Positions 23,591 to 35,079 of a stretch of 64,000 nt of DNA are shown piece by piece (the stretch's first letter is position 1; each line of letters begins with the position of its first letter). Location of the stretch: the NCBI GenBank assembly GCA_027186245.1, contig CP114487.1, positions 5,761,001 through 5,825,000 on the forward strand, in the 5' to 3' direction. The notes beneath the pieces were generated by a model. It had not been told where the DNA came from, did no database searches, and saw only the letters and a list, made by a program, of their open reading frames with translations. Made by a program: the position numbers and the translations under genes. The DNA comes from Coriaria nepalensis (lineage: Eukaryota; Streptophyta; Magnoliopsida; Cucurbitales; Coriariaceae).

Positions 23591-24503
23591 TCCAGTTTGT
23601 TGAGCTATTGTTGACATAGAAAAACTTGTTTCGAGAAGGGCGGGGTACAGAGGTATTGCTTAATGAAAGATCAAAACAAGGAAAAAAATTTAGAGACTTA
23701 TCCGGATGCGGGCTAAAGTTCCAAGCAACTTGCATCATGTTGTTCCAGTATATGCGGGTGTGCCAGAAGTATAAAGCTATTTCAAACTAAATTATCCTAC
23801 TCCAGATTGACAATAAAGTAAATAGCAAGGTCGTTTAATGATACTTATGGTATGAAATGTAAAGGACATAGTTGGGTTAACAATTATATGTTAAGCGGAA
23901 AAGGAAATCTAACTTGGAAACATAAAGAGACTGTAGCAAACATAAAGCTTAAAGGATTGCACTATTCCTGGATAATGACATCTACTAAGCTATGATGAAA
24001 TAATGACATTATGATGGTGAAAGAAAATAAACATTGAGAATGCTTAAATAAAACACGCACGCCAAGAAGCCTTAGGAGCGACAAAAAAGCTTAAGGAAAT
24101 ACTGAAATAAATTCATTAAAGGATGATAAAATGGCATTGGGCCAAATAAATTGATGTTGGATCAAATGGCTGTTGAGTGGTGTCCTTTCCCCTTTGTGTA
24201 GATCTCTATTTATTGGGTAATGATGCTTGGAAGCCAAGGAACTTTACTTAACCAACACACTTTCTTGGTGAGCAAGCATAGAAACTTGAGCAACAAGTTT
24301 ATGAGCCTTTTCAGGGAATTGATCAAGTCTCCTACTTAGTAAGAAAGCATCTTTGGTACACAAGTCTTCCTTCGTTAAATTCTTCTTTGTTTTGGATGAT
24401 TGTCTTCCTCTATGCTTCTTCTCTTTGTCATGTCTATTTTTGATCATTTTTAATCATTTTGGGACTTCAAATAGTGTAAAAACACAATAGAGAGAGAGGC
24501 CTA

Positions 24504-24635
24504 GGATGGATGCTTACACACCCATCCTTATTATGGGGGATGGATGCTTACACACCCATCCTTATTATGGGGGATGGATGCTTACACACCCATCCTTATT
24601 ATGGGGGATGGATGCTTACAGACCCATCTTTAGGC
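24504..24635. repeat. 34-bp minisatellite, four copies
   Basis: Copies start at exact 34-base steps (atgctt at 24510, 24544, 24578 and 24612). The first three are identical and the fourth decays at its end. Each unit holds an internal dyad, with GGATGG near its start and CCATCC about 18 bases later. Confidence 0.95.
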
Positions 24636-24639
24636 CAGC

Positions 24640-26775
24640 CGTAAGTCACTGATGCCGAGGCACCCCCCTTGGCCGCACACCACAACATGTAGTCGATCTT
24701 CCTTTGTCGTACAGCTTCCTATATGGCCATTCCTTTTTGCTGCATGCTTTGTCGTGCATGTAGTCCTTGATGGATCAGCCTCTTCATGAATGATTAGCAC
24801 ATGAATAACCCTGAATTTTGCATGTTTTAATGATTATAATGTATCTTTTAAAATGACCTATGTCACGTGTCAAAATGATAATTTTGGCATCAATAAATGC
24901 ACCTCTTTACTCCTCTTATTGAGTAAATTTGAAAATATGATTCCATAAATGAGACGGTAATCTTCAAAACTTTTATAAATACGGCCTTTCATCTCCCCTT
25001 CTCAATCAAAACTTAAATACCATTGCCAACTCAGATAGTTTCTCTAACAGTAGCAATGAAAGTGACCTATCCGAGGTTATTGTCATCAGGGGCTCTATAG
25101 GTCACACTACCAATGCCCCTTATGTCCATAACCCTTCCTCTAGCTTCCCATCTTCCATTAATATTAATGGAAACGATGGTCGATTGAGAGGCCTAGGTTT
25201 TGAGCACATTATATGAATTTGTATGCCTAGTTCAAGACACTGTCGACGCAAGTGACTGAACTAAAAGCTCGCCTTACACATCTTCGAGTTAGGAAATTTA
25301 ACGTCAGGCTATCACTTGGAGAATGAAAGAGCACGAGATGCGGCTTGATTCATCACATCGATAAGATAGTGAAAGCCATGGTGAAGAACAAGTCAACCAC
25401 CTAGCGCCATCAAGATAGCCTGATGACGGTGATGGAAATCCTTTGCTCTCTCGATCCGGTGTGGAATAGCCTCGGAGCAATCCTTGCTACCCTGCCAATA
25501 AATAGCCCTTAGGCCAATCTTCAAAGTTGTTTTCTTTTTTATTGTCATTATTTTTGGTCGATTCTAGCATAATCGGCATAAAATAATCATTTTGTTTTTC
25601 GTAGATAGCCAATTTTAGCATAATCAACAATCAAACATTCTTTACCTTTGATTGTTATTCTTATTTGAATAACGGCCTTTCATAATAAAAAAATATTTTT
25701 CTTGTAATTTGATTCATAATTTCAGCTAAAGAAGTGGTCAATCTTGAATATTCCAAAAATATAATCGGTTCAACAAACTCAATCGGCTAATATCATAGCT
25801 GCTTGGTTTATTTACTCAAAACTCCTCTTGAAATCCCACCAAATCCCCATTTAAATGTCAAATTTTGGGATGTAAACAACCAACTCCCGTGAAATCCAAA
25901 CAAACATGGGCTATTCGAAGCAACTGGCTTGTTTGGCTACCCTGGGTGACTAGGGCATTCTACCCAGACTAGCCGCACACCCTTGGTAGGCTATGCATGC
26001 GTAGAGGATAAGTTGTCGCCCGTGGGCGCATGCGTTGGGGCTAGCATGGATTGTTGGTCGCCCATCTGTCCCAATGCCCTTTTATATTTATTTCTTACTT
26101 TTTTTTCTTTTAAATTTTAAAATTCGGAACTAGAGGCCCATTTTCCTCATTAAACAATTCATCTTCTCGTCTAGAAAACCTCCATCTCTCTCTCCATCTT
26201 CCCCTCTTCTTTCCAAAAGTATACACTTCTTTAAAAAAAAGGTTTTTCTTCATGGAATCACCTATTTATAGAGGAAATCTCCATAAATAAAAGTTTTCCT
26301 TAAAATAAAACACCTTCTCTTAAGAAATTACCTCTCCCTTCAAGAAACCACTCAAGTGATCGGTAAATCCTCATGGCAGCCATCCTCCCATCATTTTACT
26401 CCTTTTGCAAGAGAATCCTCTTTCGGTTGATTGCAACCTCGATGTCAAAGCTTTATGTGATGATGACATAGTGCTTTTGCTTCCGTCATGAAAAAGGTAG
26501 CCGTACTTAGACTCTTTCTCCCTTTTAAAGATCAATTCTCTTTTGAACTTAAGAATATAGATTAGTCTTCAAGATCGCATATGAAGAGTTGGTCAGGTCT
26601 TATTAATAAGCATTAGCCGATATGGATTGAGTGACTCAAACCTAATATTTTCCAATTTGGGGATCGGCCTAAATAGCCAAATTTATTGACTTGACTATGT
26701 AACCTTTGTTATATGATTTCGCCTCTTTTCTAGCTGCAATGAGTTTTTAGTCTTCCTCATACAATTGCTTCCTCT
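24640..26775. other. Unclassified retroelement-like sequence
   Basis: No gene is supported. A TATA region (cttttataaatac, about 24977) followed by a C-rich leader and a partly open + strand stretch to 25500 look like retroelement promoter and leader DNA. Later parts contain repeated (a)atcggc/tagccaatttta motifs. It may include the 3' LTR of the gypsy element to its right, but I could not find matching ends. Confidence 0.3.
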
Positions 26776-26779
26776 CTCT

Positions 26780-27720
26780 TCATGGTCCCATGACAATAAC
26801 GACTCTTAATGTGGCAGCCATTACCAAACTTCTTATTGAGGGGTTGAGAGTTGGCTTACTTACTTCCCTCAAAAGTTTCACTTCTCTAAATAAAGGATGC
26901 TCTTATTGAACTTTTATGGAGAAATACCAGAATGATGCCAAGGAAGTGAACAACAATGAGCACGTTGCTTTCCTCATGATTCTCCTCTACAAATATGTAA
27001 TTTGTGTACCTAGTATGGCATCCACAAAGGAATTCGTTCCTCTTACCTTTAATCTTTCATAAGGGTACACACAATTATCTTGCATCTTAGAGCCTTAGGC
27101 CATTTATATAGAGGTTGCCACGATTTGTAGCTAAGAAACCCTTTACGTCGGTGGGTGGGCCTTTATGGGTAGTGAAATTTTAGATATATTTCTACTCCCC
27201 TTCCTTATGTCCCGGAAAGCCTAGCACTATAAGAAATCAACTTACTTATGGGGAGGATTTCATGGGATATTACATTCCCCTACTTACCTTTGAATTCTAC
27301 TCTTGGCACCTTTATGACATAAGTTAGTTGAATATGAACCCACATGTAGAGTTTTACCTGTTACATCAGCATCTTGCTTTGCTAAAGTGGTTGTGAGCAT
27401 CTTTTGAAGAGGTTTTAGGAACTTATAATAGTTAGTCAAGACCGTCTAGTAGGCCTTACCTGTGAGCCTAGGCCGAACTACAAGTGTGTCTTTGAGCTTT
27501 ATTGCATGGCTATTGCAGCTAGACAGTTGAGTTTTATTCAACACATATCGTTACCGCTCACCTTCATGGTGAATGTATTACTTCTCAAGCATCGATTCTT
27601 CACCCGAGCTATAGATATTGATGAGCTCGAGAGCATAGTAGATTCCATCGAAGCTCGAATATCAGAGTTTCAAATTACTCCTAACTGTTGGACTCATAGC
27701 ATTTAGGCGACTTCATCATT
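26780..27720 (+). pseudogene. Plant mobile domain (PMD, MAIN-like) gene remnant
   Basis: The + strand frame reads ITTLNVAAITKLLIEGLRVG. After a break it reads FMEKYQNDAKEVNNNEHV and AFLMILLYKYVICVPS, then STKEFVPLTFNLS. This is the signature of the plant mobile domain: an EH.AFL..WL.++VFC.PS block and the TKEY.PLA block. A related frame continues at 27506-27703. PMD proteins exist as nuclear MAIN/MAIL proteins and as passengers of plant transposons. Here the gene lies downstream of, and antisense to, a Tat-type gypsy pol on the - strand, which is where such elements carry an extra antisense gene. Several stops make it a pseudogene. Confidence 0.65.
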
Positions 27721-28456
27721 TTCTACTTGGTGGATTGAGTTAGTGGATTAGGCTATCGAGTAGGTGATTCCTTAGACCTTCAGCTGTGATCTTCTCTCTA
27801 CCTCATATTGTGATGGATGGTAAGGCGTAGACTAGGACTTAGCCAATTCCACAGCTGAGATTAGCCTTAGCTAGATCATGACAAATTGCTACTCTACATC
27901 ATATCAAGGTTACATGTATATTCTTTGAATTCTCCTTGTATCTTGTATTTCGAATCCCCTTTACGATTAATTTTGTTGAGGTTTACAACATAGAGGAAAT
28001 TTAGTTAGATTGCTAACTTTGGTCTTCGATGGAAAGCCAAGGCTAGCGGGGCATCAATGGCTATATAGACAAGCGATAAGTCGGATGATCATATTGTAGT
28101 AGGTCTTTCTTCTTCTGATGCAAATGTGAGGGAATGGAATTTTACTTTATTTTTTATCTTATTGGCCATATCCCTTTATATTAGTCTTGATTTCATTTTA
28201 TTTGACATGGATAGGTCATCTCAGAGATTAAACGATGGAAAGTGACTCCTCCCTTTATATTAGTCTTTATTTTTTTATCTTATCGGTCATATCCCTTCCG
28301 TGCATTAGCAAGAATCTTTATAAAGCGACTAGATCTGATCGGGTGACACTGGGGCTAACATGACTACTGAGAGTCCTACCGTTTCTACTGAGGTAAAGGA
28401 GCCACCGCTATTGATGAGCATCCCGTTGAGAAACATACTGCCAATCAAGTATGTCT

Positions 28457-28870
28457 TCAATTTAGACTTAATAATTTCTTACAATTAGGTTTCTTCGCTT
28501 GGCTCTCTTCCTCTACACATGTGATGATGGACTTCCTTTCTACTTCCGTTGAGATTGGGAGGAACTTATACATAGGGCTCATGACACATGCTTGACACCT
28601 GGGCTTAGTACATTTATACTCATCTAACACCTGCTTGACCACTAGCTGCAAGTCACCAAAAACTATGACATGAGTGGCCCCCAACTCTAGCAAAATTTTC
28701 AAGCCTATAATCAAGGCTTTGTATTCCACTTGATTATTCGTGTAAAAGAAATTAAGCTAGAATGACCATCTACTATATTCTCCTTCCAACACTAAATCCT
28801 TGCTCTAACCATATTCTCGATACTAGATCCGTCAAAGTATAACTCCGACGTGGGCTGTCCAACAACCACT
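28457..28870 (-). pseudogene. Second (archaeal-type) RNase H of a Tat-lineage gypsy element
   Basis: On the - strand it reads ELYFDGSS, then NNQVEYKALIIGLKILLELG and VIVFGDLQLVVKQVL. These are the D, E and D blocks of the extra RNase H domain (RVT_3 type) found after the normal RNase H in Tat-lineage Ty3/gypsy elements. The third block has DL in place of DS. Stops lie between the first and second blocks. It would degrade the RNA strand of the RNA-DNA hybrid. It follows the RT/RNase H remnant upstream on the same strand. Integrase is not found beyond it. Confidence 0.82.
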
Positions 28871-28989
28871 ACTTCGAATATATCGTTTCAGTCATTTGGA
28901 AAAAGTTCAAAAGGGTGATCTGATAGGAAATCGGCAAGTGCTTGCCCTATAACCAATTTTTTTAGGGATATACTGCAAGCTGAACTCGG

Positions 28990-30180
28990 CCAGCACTTAG
29001 TTCCATTTTCCTAGGCGCCCTTTGAGCATAGGTCGATATAGAAAATATTTTATGAGATTGGTTCGAGTTTTACAAGTACTTTGGCATTCAACAAGTAAGG
29101 TCTTAACTTTGTGACGACAAAATATAAAGCTACACAATTTTTCAATAGAAGAGAAACGTACCTTAACAGGGGTCAGCACCCAACTAAGATAGTAAATGGC
29201 CTAATGATGTAGTCGAACGCCTCCTAATGATCTTTCAACCAAACTAACTCCTCATTTTTCAATTTAGGCAAAGAAATGAAGGCCCCCGTCTTCTTAGCCA
29301 TATTTGAAATAAACTTTTTCAGAAAATTGATTTGGCCGAGGAAATGTTGGAGCTTCTTTTTATTCTTAGGTGGATGAGCTTCTATAATGGCTTTAGTCTT
29401 TCATTGGTCAACCTCTATGCCTCTTTGGTAGATTAGAAACTCGAGAAAATTCCTGGTAGTTACACCAAAAGCACTTTTAACTGATTCATCTTCAATTTGT
29501 GAAGACGCATCTGATCTACTATTTTTCTTAAATCGGCTAAGTGATTAGCTACTCTTACATACTTCACCACCATGTCATCTATATCGACTTCTATGATAGT
29601 GTCAATCAAGTCGTGAAAAATAGCATTCATAACCCTTTGATAAGTTGCCCTTGCGTTCTTTAGTCTGAAGTGCACAACAATCCATTTGAATACTCCTAAT
29701 GCGTCGGGACATCATAATGCAGTCTTATGGATATCCTTTTTAGCTATGAAGATTTGATTATATCCGGAGTGGCCATCCATGAAAGACAAGAGTTCATGTC
29801 TGACTACCATGCCTACCAATACATTTGTTACCGGAAAGGGATATTCATCATCTAAGTGCCCAGATTTAGGTTTCAGAAGTTGATACATATCCTCAACTTG
29901 TCGTTCTTCTTTACGATAGGTACGATGTTGGACATCCACTCAAAATATCTTGAAATTCAAATGAAGCCAACTTTACGGAGTCATTCTACTTCCTTTTTTA
30001 CTTTCAAGGTTACCACGATCGACATACGCCAAGGTGGCTGTTGGAAAGGATTATACTCGGTCTTAATCGGTAATGGATGTTCTACCAAAGATCGATCTAG
30101 TTCGGACATTTCGTGGTAATCCCATGTAAAATAATCAGAATGAGCCGACAATAACTTTATCATTTTGCTTTGCATATGTA
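28990..30180 (-). pseudogene. Ty3/gypsy reverse transcriptase and RNase H remnant
   Basis: Ordered motifs are readable on the - strand. 30175-29981 has YFTWDYHEMSELDRSLVEH and LPIKTEYNPFQQPPWRM, the region leading into RT. 29939-29712 has SFMDGHSGYNQIFIAKKD (RT core). 29675-29460 has LKNARATYQRVMNAIF and EVDIDDMVVK, the YxDD catalytic box with D for Y. 29180-28997 has VRFSSIEKLC and TNLIKYFLYRPMLKGRLGKW, the RNase H linked to RT. Frames are broken between blocks. It copies the element RNA into DNA when intact. Assignment to Ty3/gypsy, Tat-like, is firm. Confidence 0.9.
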
Positions 30181-30689
30181 CAGATAGAAAGCTACTAATA
30201 TAGACCGATCAAGGGTGTTCGGGTGATCCTAGATCTATTTCGATCAAAGGATCTCATACATCAGCTTTTAAATCATCTAACTTAGCCAGAGGAAGATTTA
30301 ATTGATCTATGTCAAACCTTCATCCATTTCTTCTATTCGGTCGTTGAGGTATTTCTTCATTTAATAGGCTGAATATTTCCTCTCGACAGTCATTATGACA
30401 GCCATTAAGTCTTGTCGCTCGTTGTGACCTATCATGGCACTTCTTTCTACCCAAACGGGATGAAGGCTAAAGTTTGACCGACTTGCTTGTTGTTGGCTAG
30501 TTTAAGGGTTGGCTCAAACATTAAGACGATTCTGACTGAAGAGGTAATTGTATGATAGAGCCCGATGCAAAGAAGATGGAATATAGGAATTAGAATGTAT
30601 CTAGTTATTTTTTAGTAAAACATTATAAGAGGCAACTGTATCCATCATGAAGAAGGTAACTAAAGAAGACTTTATTCCAAATGTCATGT

Positions 30690-30881
30690 TTAGAGGCATG
30701 ACACCTCACACTTTTGACATACCACTAGTGAAATTGCCGAAGTTACTTTAGTGGGGAGCAAGTCCTTGATTGGTTTTTCTAAGACCTTCATCATCGATGG
30801 AAGGATATTGATTGCTACTCCATTATCAACCAACATCACGATTGATCGTATCCCTTTGAGATAGACTTTAATGATCGACAA
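30690..30881 (-). pseudogene. Ty3/gypsy aspartic protease remnant
   Basis: The frame contains MLVDNGVAINILPSMM. This matches the retropepsin block LVDSGAAVNLLP of Tat-like gypsy elements, with the D-S/T-G catalytic triad changed to D-N-G. It lies between the gag remnant (31880-32110) and RT on the - strand, the normal gag-PR-RT order. It would cleave the polyprotein if intact. Confidence 0.75.
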
Positions 30882-31499
30882 GTTTCTAAAAAATGATATT
30901 TTCTATGCCATCGGCTTCTACTACCACTTTAATCAAATGACAGTTTCAGACGGTTATCATAATGGTGGCAACTCTAAGACGATTGTCGCATCTTCACTGA
31001 TATTTGGCTTTTCTCACAAGATTTGCAAATTGGTTTGAAAATACATTGGCAAAGTAATTGTATTATAGTATAGTTGAAGAGGTATCGTACCGATCAAAAT
31101 CTCGTATTCGACAACTTGCATTGATGGTTTGTTAGGCATTCGTTCATGAGGCTATTCAATAATTTGATTCCATTGGCCAAGTCCATTCTCCATCATCATC
31201 TTCCTCTTATAAGGAATCTACTTCATCTAGGGGTGTCTCTAAAATGTCGATGGTGAAGTTAGCTTTGACTTATAGTGTTGGAGATGCCATCAGATCGACC
31301 AAGTTAAGAGGATTGATTCTTCCTTAGTTAGCTAGTTAGGCTGGCACGATCTGTGGTGAATCGTCTAGAATTATATTCATGGTCTCTAAAGAAAAGGATG
31401 ACCCATTCTAGGTAAACGTTTGTCCTTAGCAGCATGTTCCTTCCAAGTGGCCTATTTCTACTGTTGCATTTGGCATTTGTGAGAATGTTGATTTCCTTT

Positions 31500-32260
31500 C
31501 TAAAATTTTCGGTGCTCGAGCTACTTCCAAATTGACTGAGATGGCTTTATAGGTACAATAATTTGTGGCCACTTCTGGAAGGTAAAAGGGTCTTTGATTG
31601 ATAAGTTGATATTTCGGCTGTCAGGATGATCATGACGGCTATACTTTGCATAATAATCAGGTTGAATGAATGTATTCTTATGGCTTTTGTCAATTTGACC
31701 ATAGGTGTCAACTCGAGGCAAACATGATTAAAAGTTATAGTACAAGGGTAGCCGATTAGGTAGATAATTCGGCTAATAAGTAGTATTGACCTAGTCATAC
31801 GCTCAATCATAGATTATTGTGTTATCCTACATACTGACCCGGACTGGTCTAGAGCGGTTCTTAGTAGGTAGATGGCACCTACCTGTCCATTCGATCCTTC
31901 TATCGAGTAAGACCTCAGATCAGCCATGGCAACATTAGTCATAGTCGGAAAATTATTCGAATAGACTCCTATAATAGGAGTCTCTCTGAAGCTCAGAAGC
32001 CCCCTATAAATTCGATCTTGGATGCATTGCTGAAACACCAAGCAGTGTTTGTCCGATGGTGATAAGAATAATAGTATTTGCAATAATCCTTACTACGCAC
32101 TTCATCAACGGACGGTAGCTTATAACTTAGTGGGACTTTTAGTTCTTATTTTTTCAACAAGATGACAAATATCTCTATGGCATTGGTTAAACCAAAGGCA
32201 CTAACCTTGTCTTTCTGATGAGGATATCGTTAGGCCACCTCACGGCTCTCTATTGATGCC
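31500..32260 (-). pseudogene. Ty3/gypsy gag C-terminal remnant
   Basis: On the - strand, YCKY.YSYHHRTNTAWCF followed by QDRIYRGLLSF and PTMTNVAMADLRSY match the C-terminal part of gag in Tat-like elements. That part is a CX2-3..HX..C knuckle-like block and the following linker. Frames are shifted between blocks. The N-terminal part of gag and the 5' LTR of this element are not present on this strand; an oppositely oriented element starts just to the right. Confidence 0.7.
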
Positions 32261-32269
32261 TCAATTAGC

Positions 32270-33382
32270 ATTTTTCCACTTAATAATTAGTAGAAAGCAA
32301 GCTTAACATGAAATTAATGAAATCAAACATGAAAAGATGAAACAGACTAAAGTAGGCCTTAAATTAAGCCATTCTTCCCCTTGGACCGGTCAACCCGCAA
32401 TGGCCGGTCACGTAGCCGCACGACCAAATTGCCTATGTGGTTACATTACCCTTTTTTTTAAGACCTTTTTGGTATTTTGGGGAGCTGATAAGCAAAATAA
32501 AGAGATATTTTACTTGTTTTAAGGGTATTCTAACAAGATAAGATGGGGTTTTTACTAAATCTAAGAGCATTCCGTCAAATGAAAAGGATTCTTCTACAAA
32601 GAAGAGATGAAGATTGACTGATTTAAGGGGTTATTAGACAAAGCTAGCTAGGGGTCGGTTTGCCAAGGGAAGAGTCTTTTAGACTTATTCTAGGAGCATT
32701 CCACCGAAGTATATATTTTTTTGTGGCTTAAAGGGGAAAATATGAATTTCAAGAGTCATTTTTCTAGTAATTGAAAAACTTCCCAACCAAGAAAGAAACC
32801 TTGCCGTCCAAGTCTCCGATGCCTATGAATTGAAGCCTCCACCGAAGCCAAAGCATTGAAACTAATCTTCTCATGGATTATCTAATCACTACATAGTCCT
32901 CCTACTTACGTGATTTGTCAAGCATGCTTGATGCTCAAACCCTCAACTTGCCACATAAAATTTACAATATTCTTTTTAAAGCATTGTTCAGTAGACTTAG
33001 TTTTTAAGACAAGTGTAACCTGTTAAGCATTCTATCCTTCTTCTTTTGCCTTGTAATTCCAAGTCAGATCAATTTTAATTACGGTACATGTCTTTAATTT
33101 AATGAAATGATTTTATTTTATCTTGTCATTTAAATTAATACACTTTCTATTTATCTTGCCTTTAATTTATATGCACTTTATTCTATTGCACTTTATCTCT
33201 TTGTCTTTAATTTATCCGAACTTTATTTTATTGTAATTTAAATTATCATTCTTTCATCTTTGAAGTATCCTTACTTCTGGTACGTATGCACTCTACACTT
33301 TCTTTTAGGATAGAACATATGTGATTTGCAATACTAATTCCCCCTTCACCATGCATTAGCAAAAATTACACATCAACAAATT
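32270..33382 (+). mobile_element. Probable gypsy LTR (+ orientation)
   Basis: AT-rich sequence ends with ttacacatcaaca at about 33380, right before a gypsy primer-binding-site-like sequence. That placement marks it as a 5' LTR in + orientation. The left boundary is a guess, since no second LTR copy was found. Confidence 0.45.
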
Positions 33383-33402
33383 GGCACGCCTGGTGGGACT
33401 CA
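33381..33402 (+). promoter_or_regulatory. Gypsy primer-binding-site region
   Basis: aaattggcacgcctggtggg closely follows the form seen after 5' LTRs of plant Tat-like gypsy elements (attggcacgcccagtggga). A decayed second version (ataaattggcatgtttgggg) occurs at 33469-33490, suggesting a short duplication of this region. Confidence 0.6.
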
Positions 33403-33502
33403 ATTTCCATATAACAAAAAAATAAGTGCTCTCTCCCCCCGTTTTGTATTAGCCAATTTTTAACATCAATAAATTGGCATGTTTGGGGGGACTTAGCCCA
33501 AT

Positions 33503-34260
33503 GATGTCTACCTGTCAATTGCGAAGCCATAACCTCGATAAACACTGAGTTAACTATGATCTATCAGAACCCTTTAGTCAATGGCCACCTAGTTCTTCTT
33601 TACCTAAAGAGCAAGATACAGCCGAAGAGGAGGTGAAGTCGGTGGAGATTAGCCAACACGTGGAGGAATCGGCCAATGAAACTAACTTCACCCTAGGCCA
33701 ATCAGGTTGTCTATGATGGTAGTCTAATGTATTGATCGTCCTACTCCTCAAGAGGATGGATGAATTAGATGCTCGAAGGACTTAAACTTCGGCCCGCTGG
33801 CCAAATGCCTTAATATGCTGAGGCAGAAACTTATCAAGTTCCATGAACTATCCCATCAATAAAAGTGCCATGGGGGCATGTCGAAAACCCCCTACACCAT
33901 CTAGATAAAGGCAACACGGCCCAAAATCAGCCAATGGCTGATAGGTCACCATAAGCCGCCAACCAACTAATGACCGGTGAGCTACCTCAGCAGACTATGA
34001 ATCAACCTACAAGTGACCAATACTCCTCTCCTAGCTATTAAACCAAATTAAGAGATCAAAGGCATGGCCAACCCACACCCATCTCATCAGCCCAATGAAA
34101 GGCTGAGGCACGGGAAACAATCGTTCATCACTGGCATATGACGCACATAAATTAACCTAAGGGTCGACATATGCCGAATGACATATGGACGTCCCATTCT
34201 ACCCATCTATAGAGGTCCTTCAACCACCAAGATAGCCTGCTCCTATGTAGCTGATGGTCA
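33503..34260 (+). pseudogene. Ty3/gypsy gag N-terminal remnant
   Basis: An ATG at 33503 starts MSTCQLRSHNLDKH, a plausible gag start 100 bases after the primer-binding site. A broken frame follows with SLPKEQDTAEEEVKSVEISQ. Later decayed sequence is proline-rich. The remainder of gag and all of protease, RT and RNase H are missing before integrase starts at 34340, so a large internal deletion is implied. Confidence 0.5.
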
Positions 34261-34339
34261 ATCAAGATCAATTGTATAACATTATACAATATATCAACAG
34301 TCCCTCCGTTTGAAAATGCAATTAATCGTAAAACCTTAG

Positions 34340-34850
34340 CCATTTAGGTTGGGCTATTGATGCGATTAGTCAAATATATCATGAGTCGAGTAGGTATCAG
34401 ATGCAGATCCTTTTCGCTACGAATTACTTTACCAAATGGGTTGAGGTAGTACCATGAAACAGGTTAACCGAGTTGGAGGTAATTGAGTTCTTGAAGGAAA
34501 AGATTAAATCAATGGATATTGAGTTGGAAGACTTGGAACGAGAAAGATTTGATGCGTTGAATGCTTTGATGACTCATAAAAGTAGAGTCATTAGAGCCTA
34601 CAACAAAATGGTGAAAACTAAGTCATTTGTGATTGAAGACCTTGTCTGGAAGGTTATGTTATTGATTAGAAAAATAGGTATGTCGAAAGCCTATGGAAAA
34701 TGAGCCCCCAATTGGAAAAGACCTTTCCAAATGCAACATGCATTATCTAACAATGTTTACTAGCTGAAAAGTCTAGAAGGTGTAATACAATATAAGTTAA
34801 TTAACAGCTTTTATTAGAAGCATTACATTCCTGCCATGTGTAAAAATGTG
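34340..34850 (+). pseudogene. Ty3/gypsy integrase, internally deleted
   Basis: The + strand reads IDAISQIYHESSRYQMQ with YFTKWVEVVPW and LEVIEFLKEKI from the start of the integrase core. It then jumps to the distal part: ELEDLERERFDALNALMTHK, RAYNKMVKTKSFVIEDLVWK, GKWAPNWKRPFQMQHALSNN. Most of the core, including the last two catalytic acidic residues, is deleted at the join near 34500. The join itself is in frame. The deleted protein could not catalyse integration. Upstream is the gag remnant on the same strand. Confidence 0.85.
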
Positions 34851-35079
34851 TAACGAAAGGATTAGCTAAGCAAGGTCATTGTTAAAATAAATAAAATATT
34901 AGCAATAATAAAAGTCAAAACATCTACTAAAGGATTGGCTATTGGGCCGACCCAACAAAGAGTCAAGTCATCCATGAAAGGATCAACCATTAGGCCGGTC
35001 CATCAATAAAAGTGGCGAAAGTCAATAAGTCATACAAGTCTACTAAAGCAATAAAATAGAAAATAGGCTGATCCCTATG

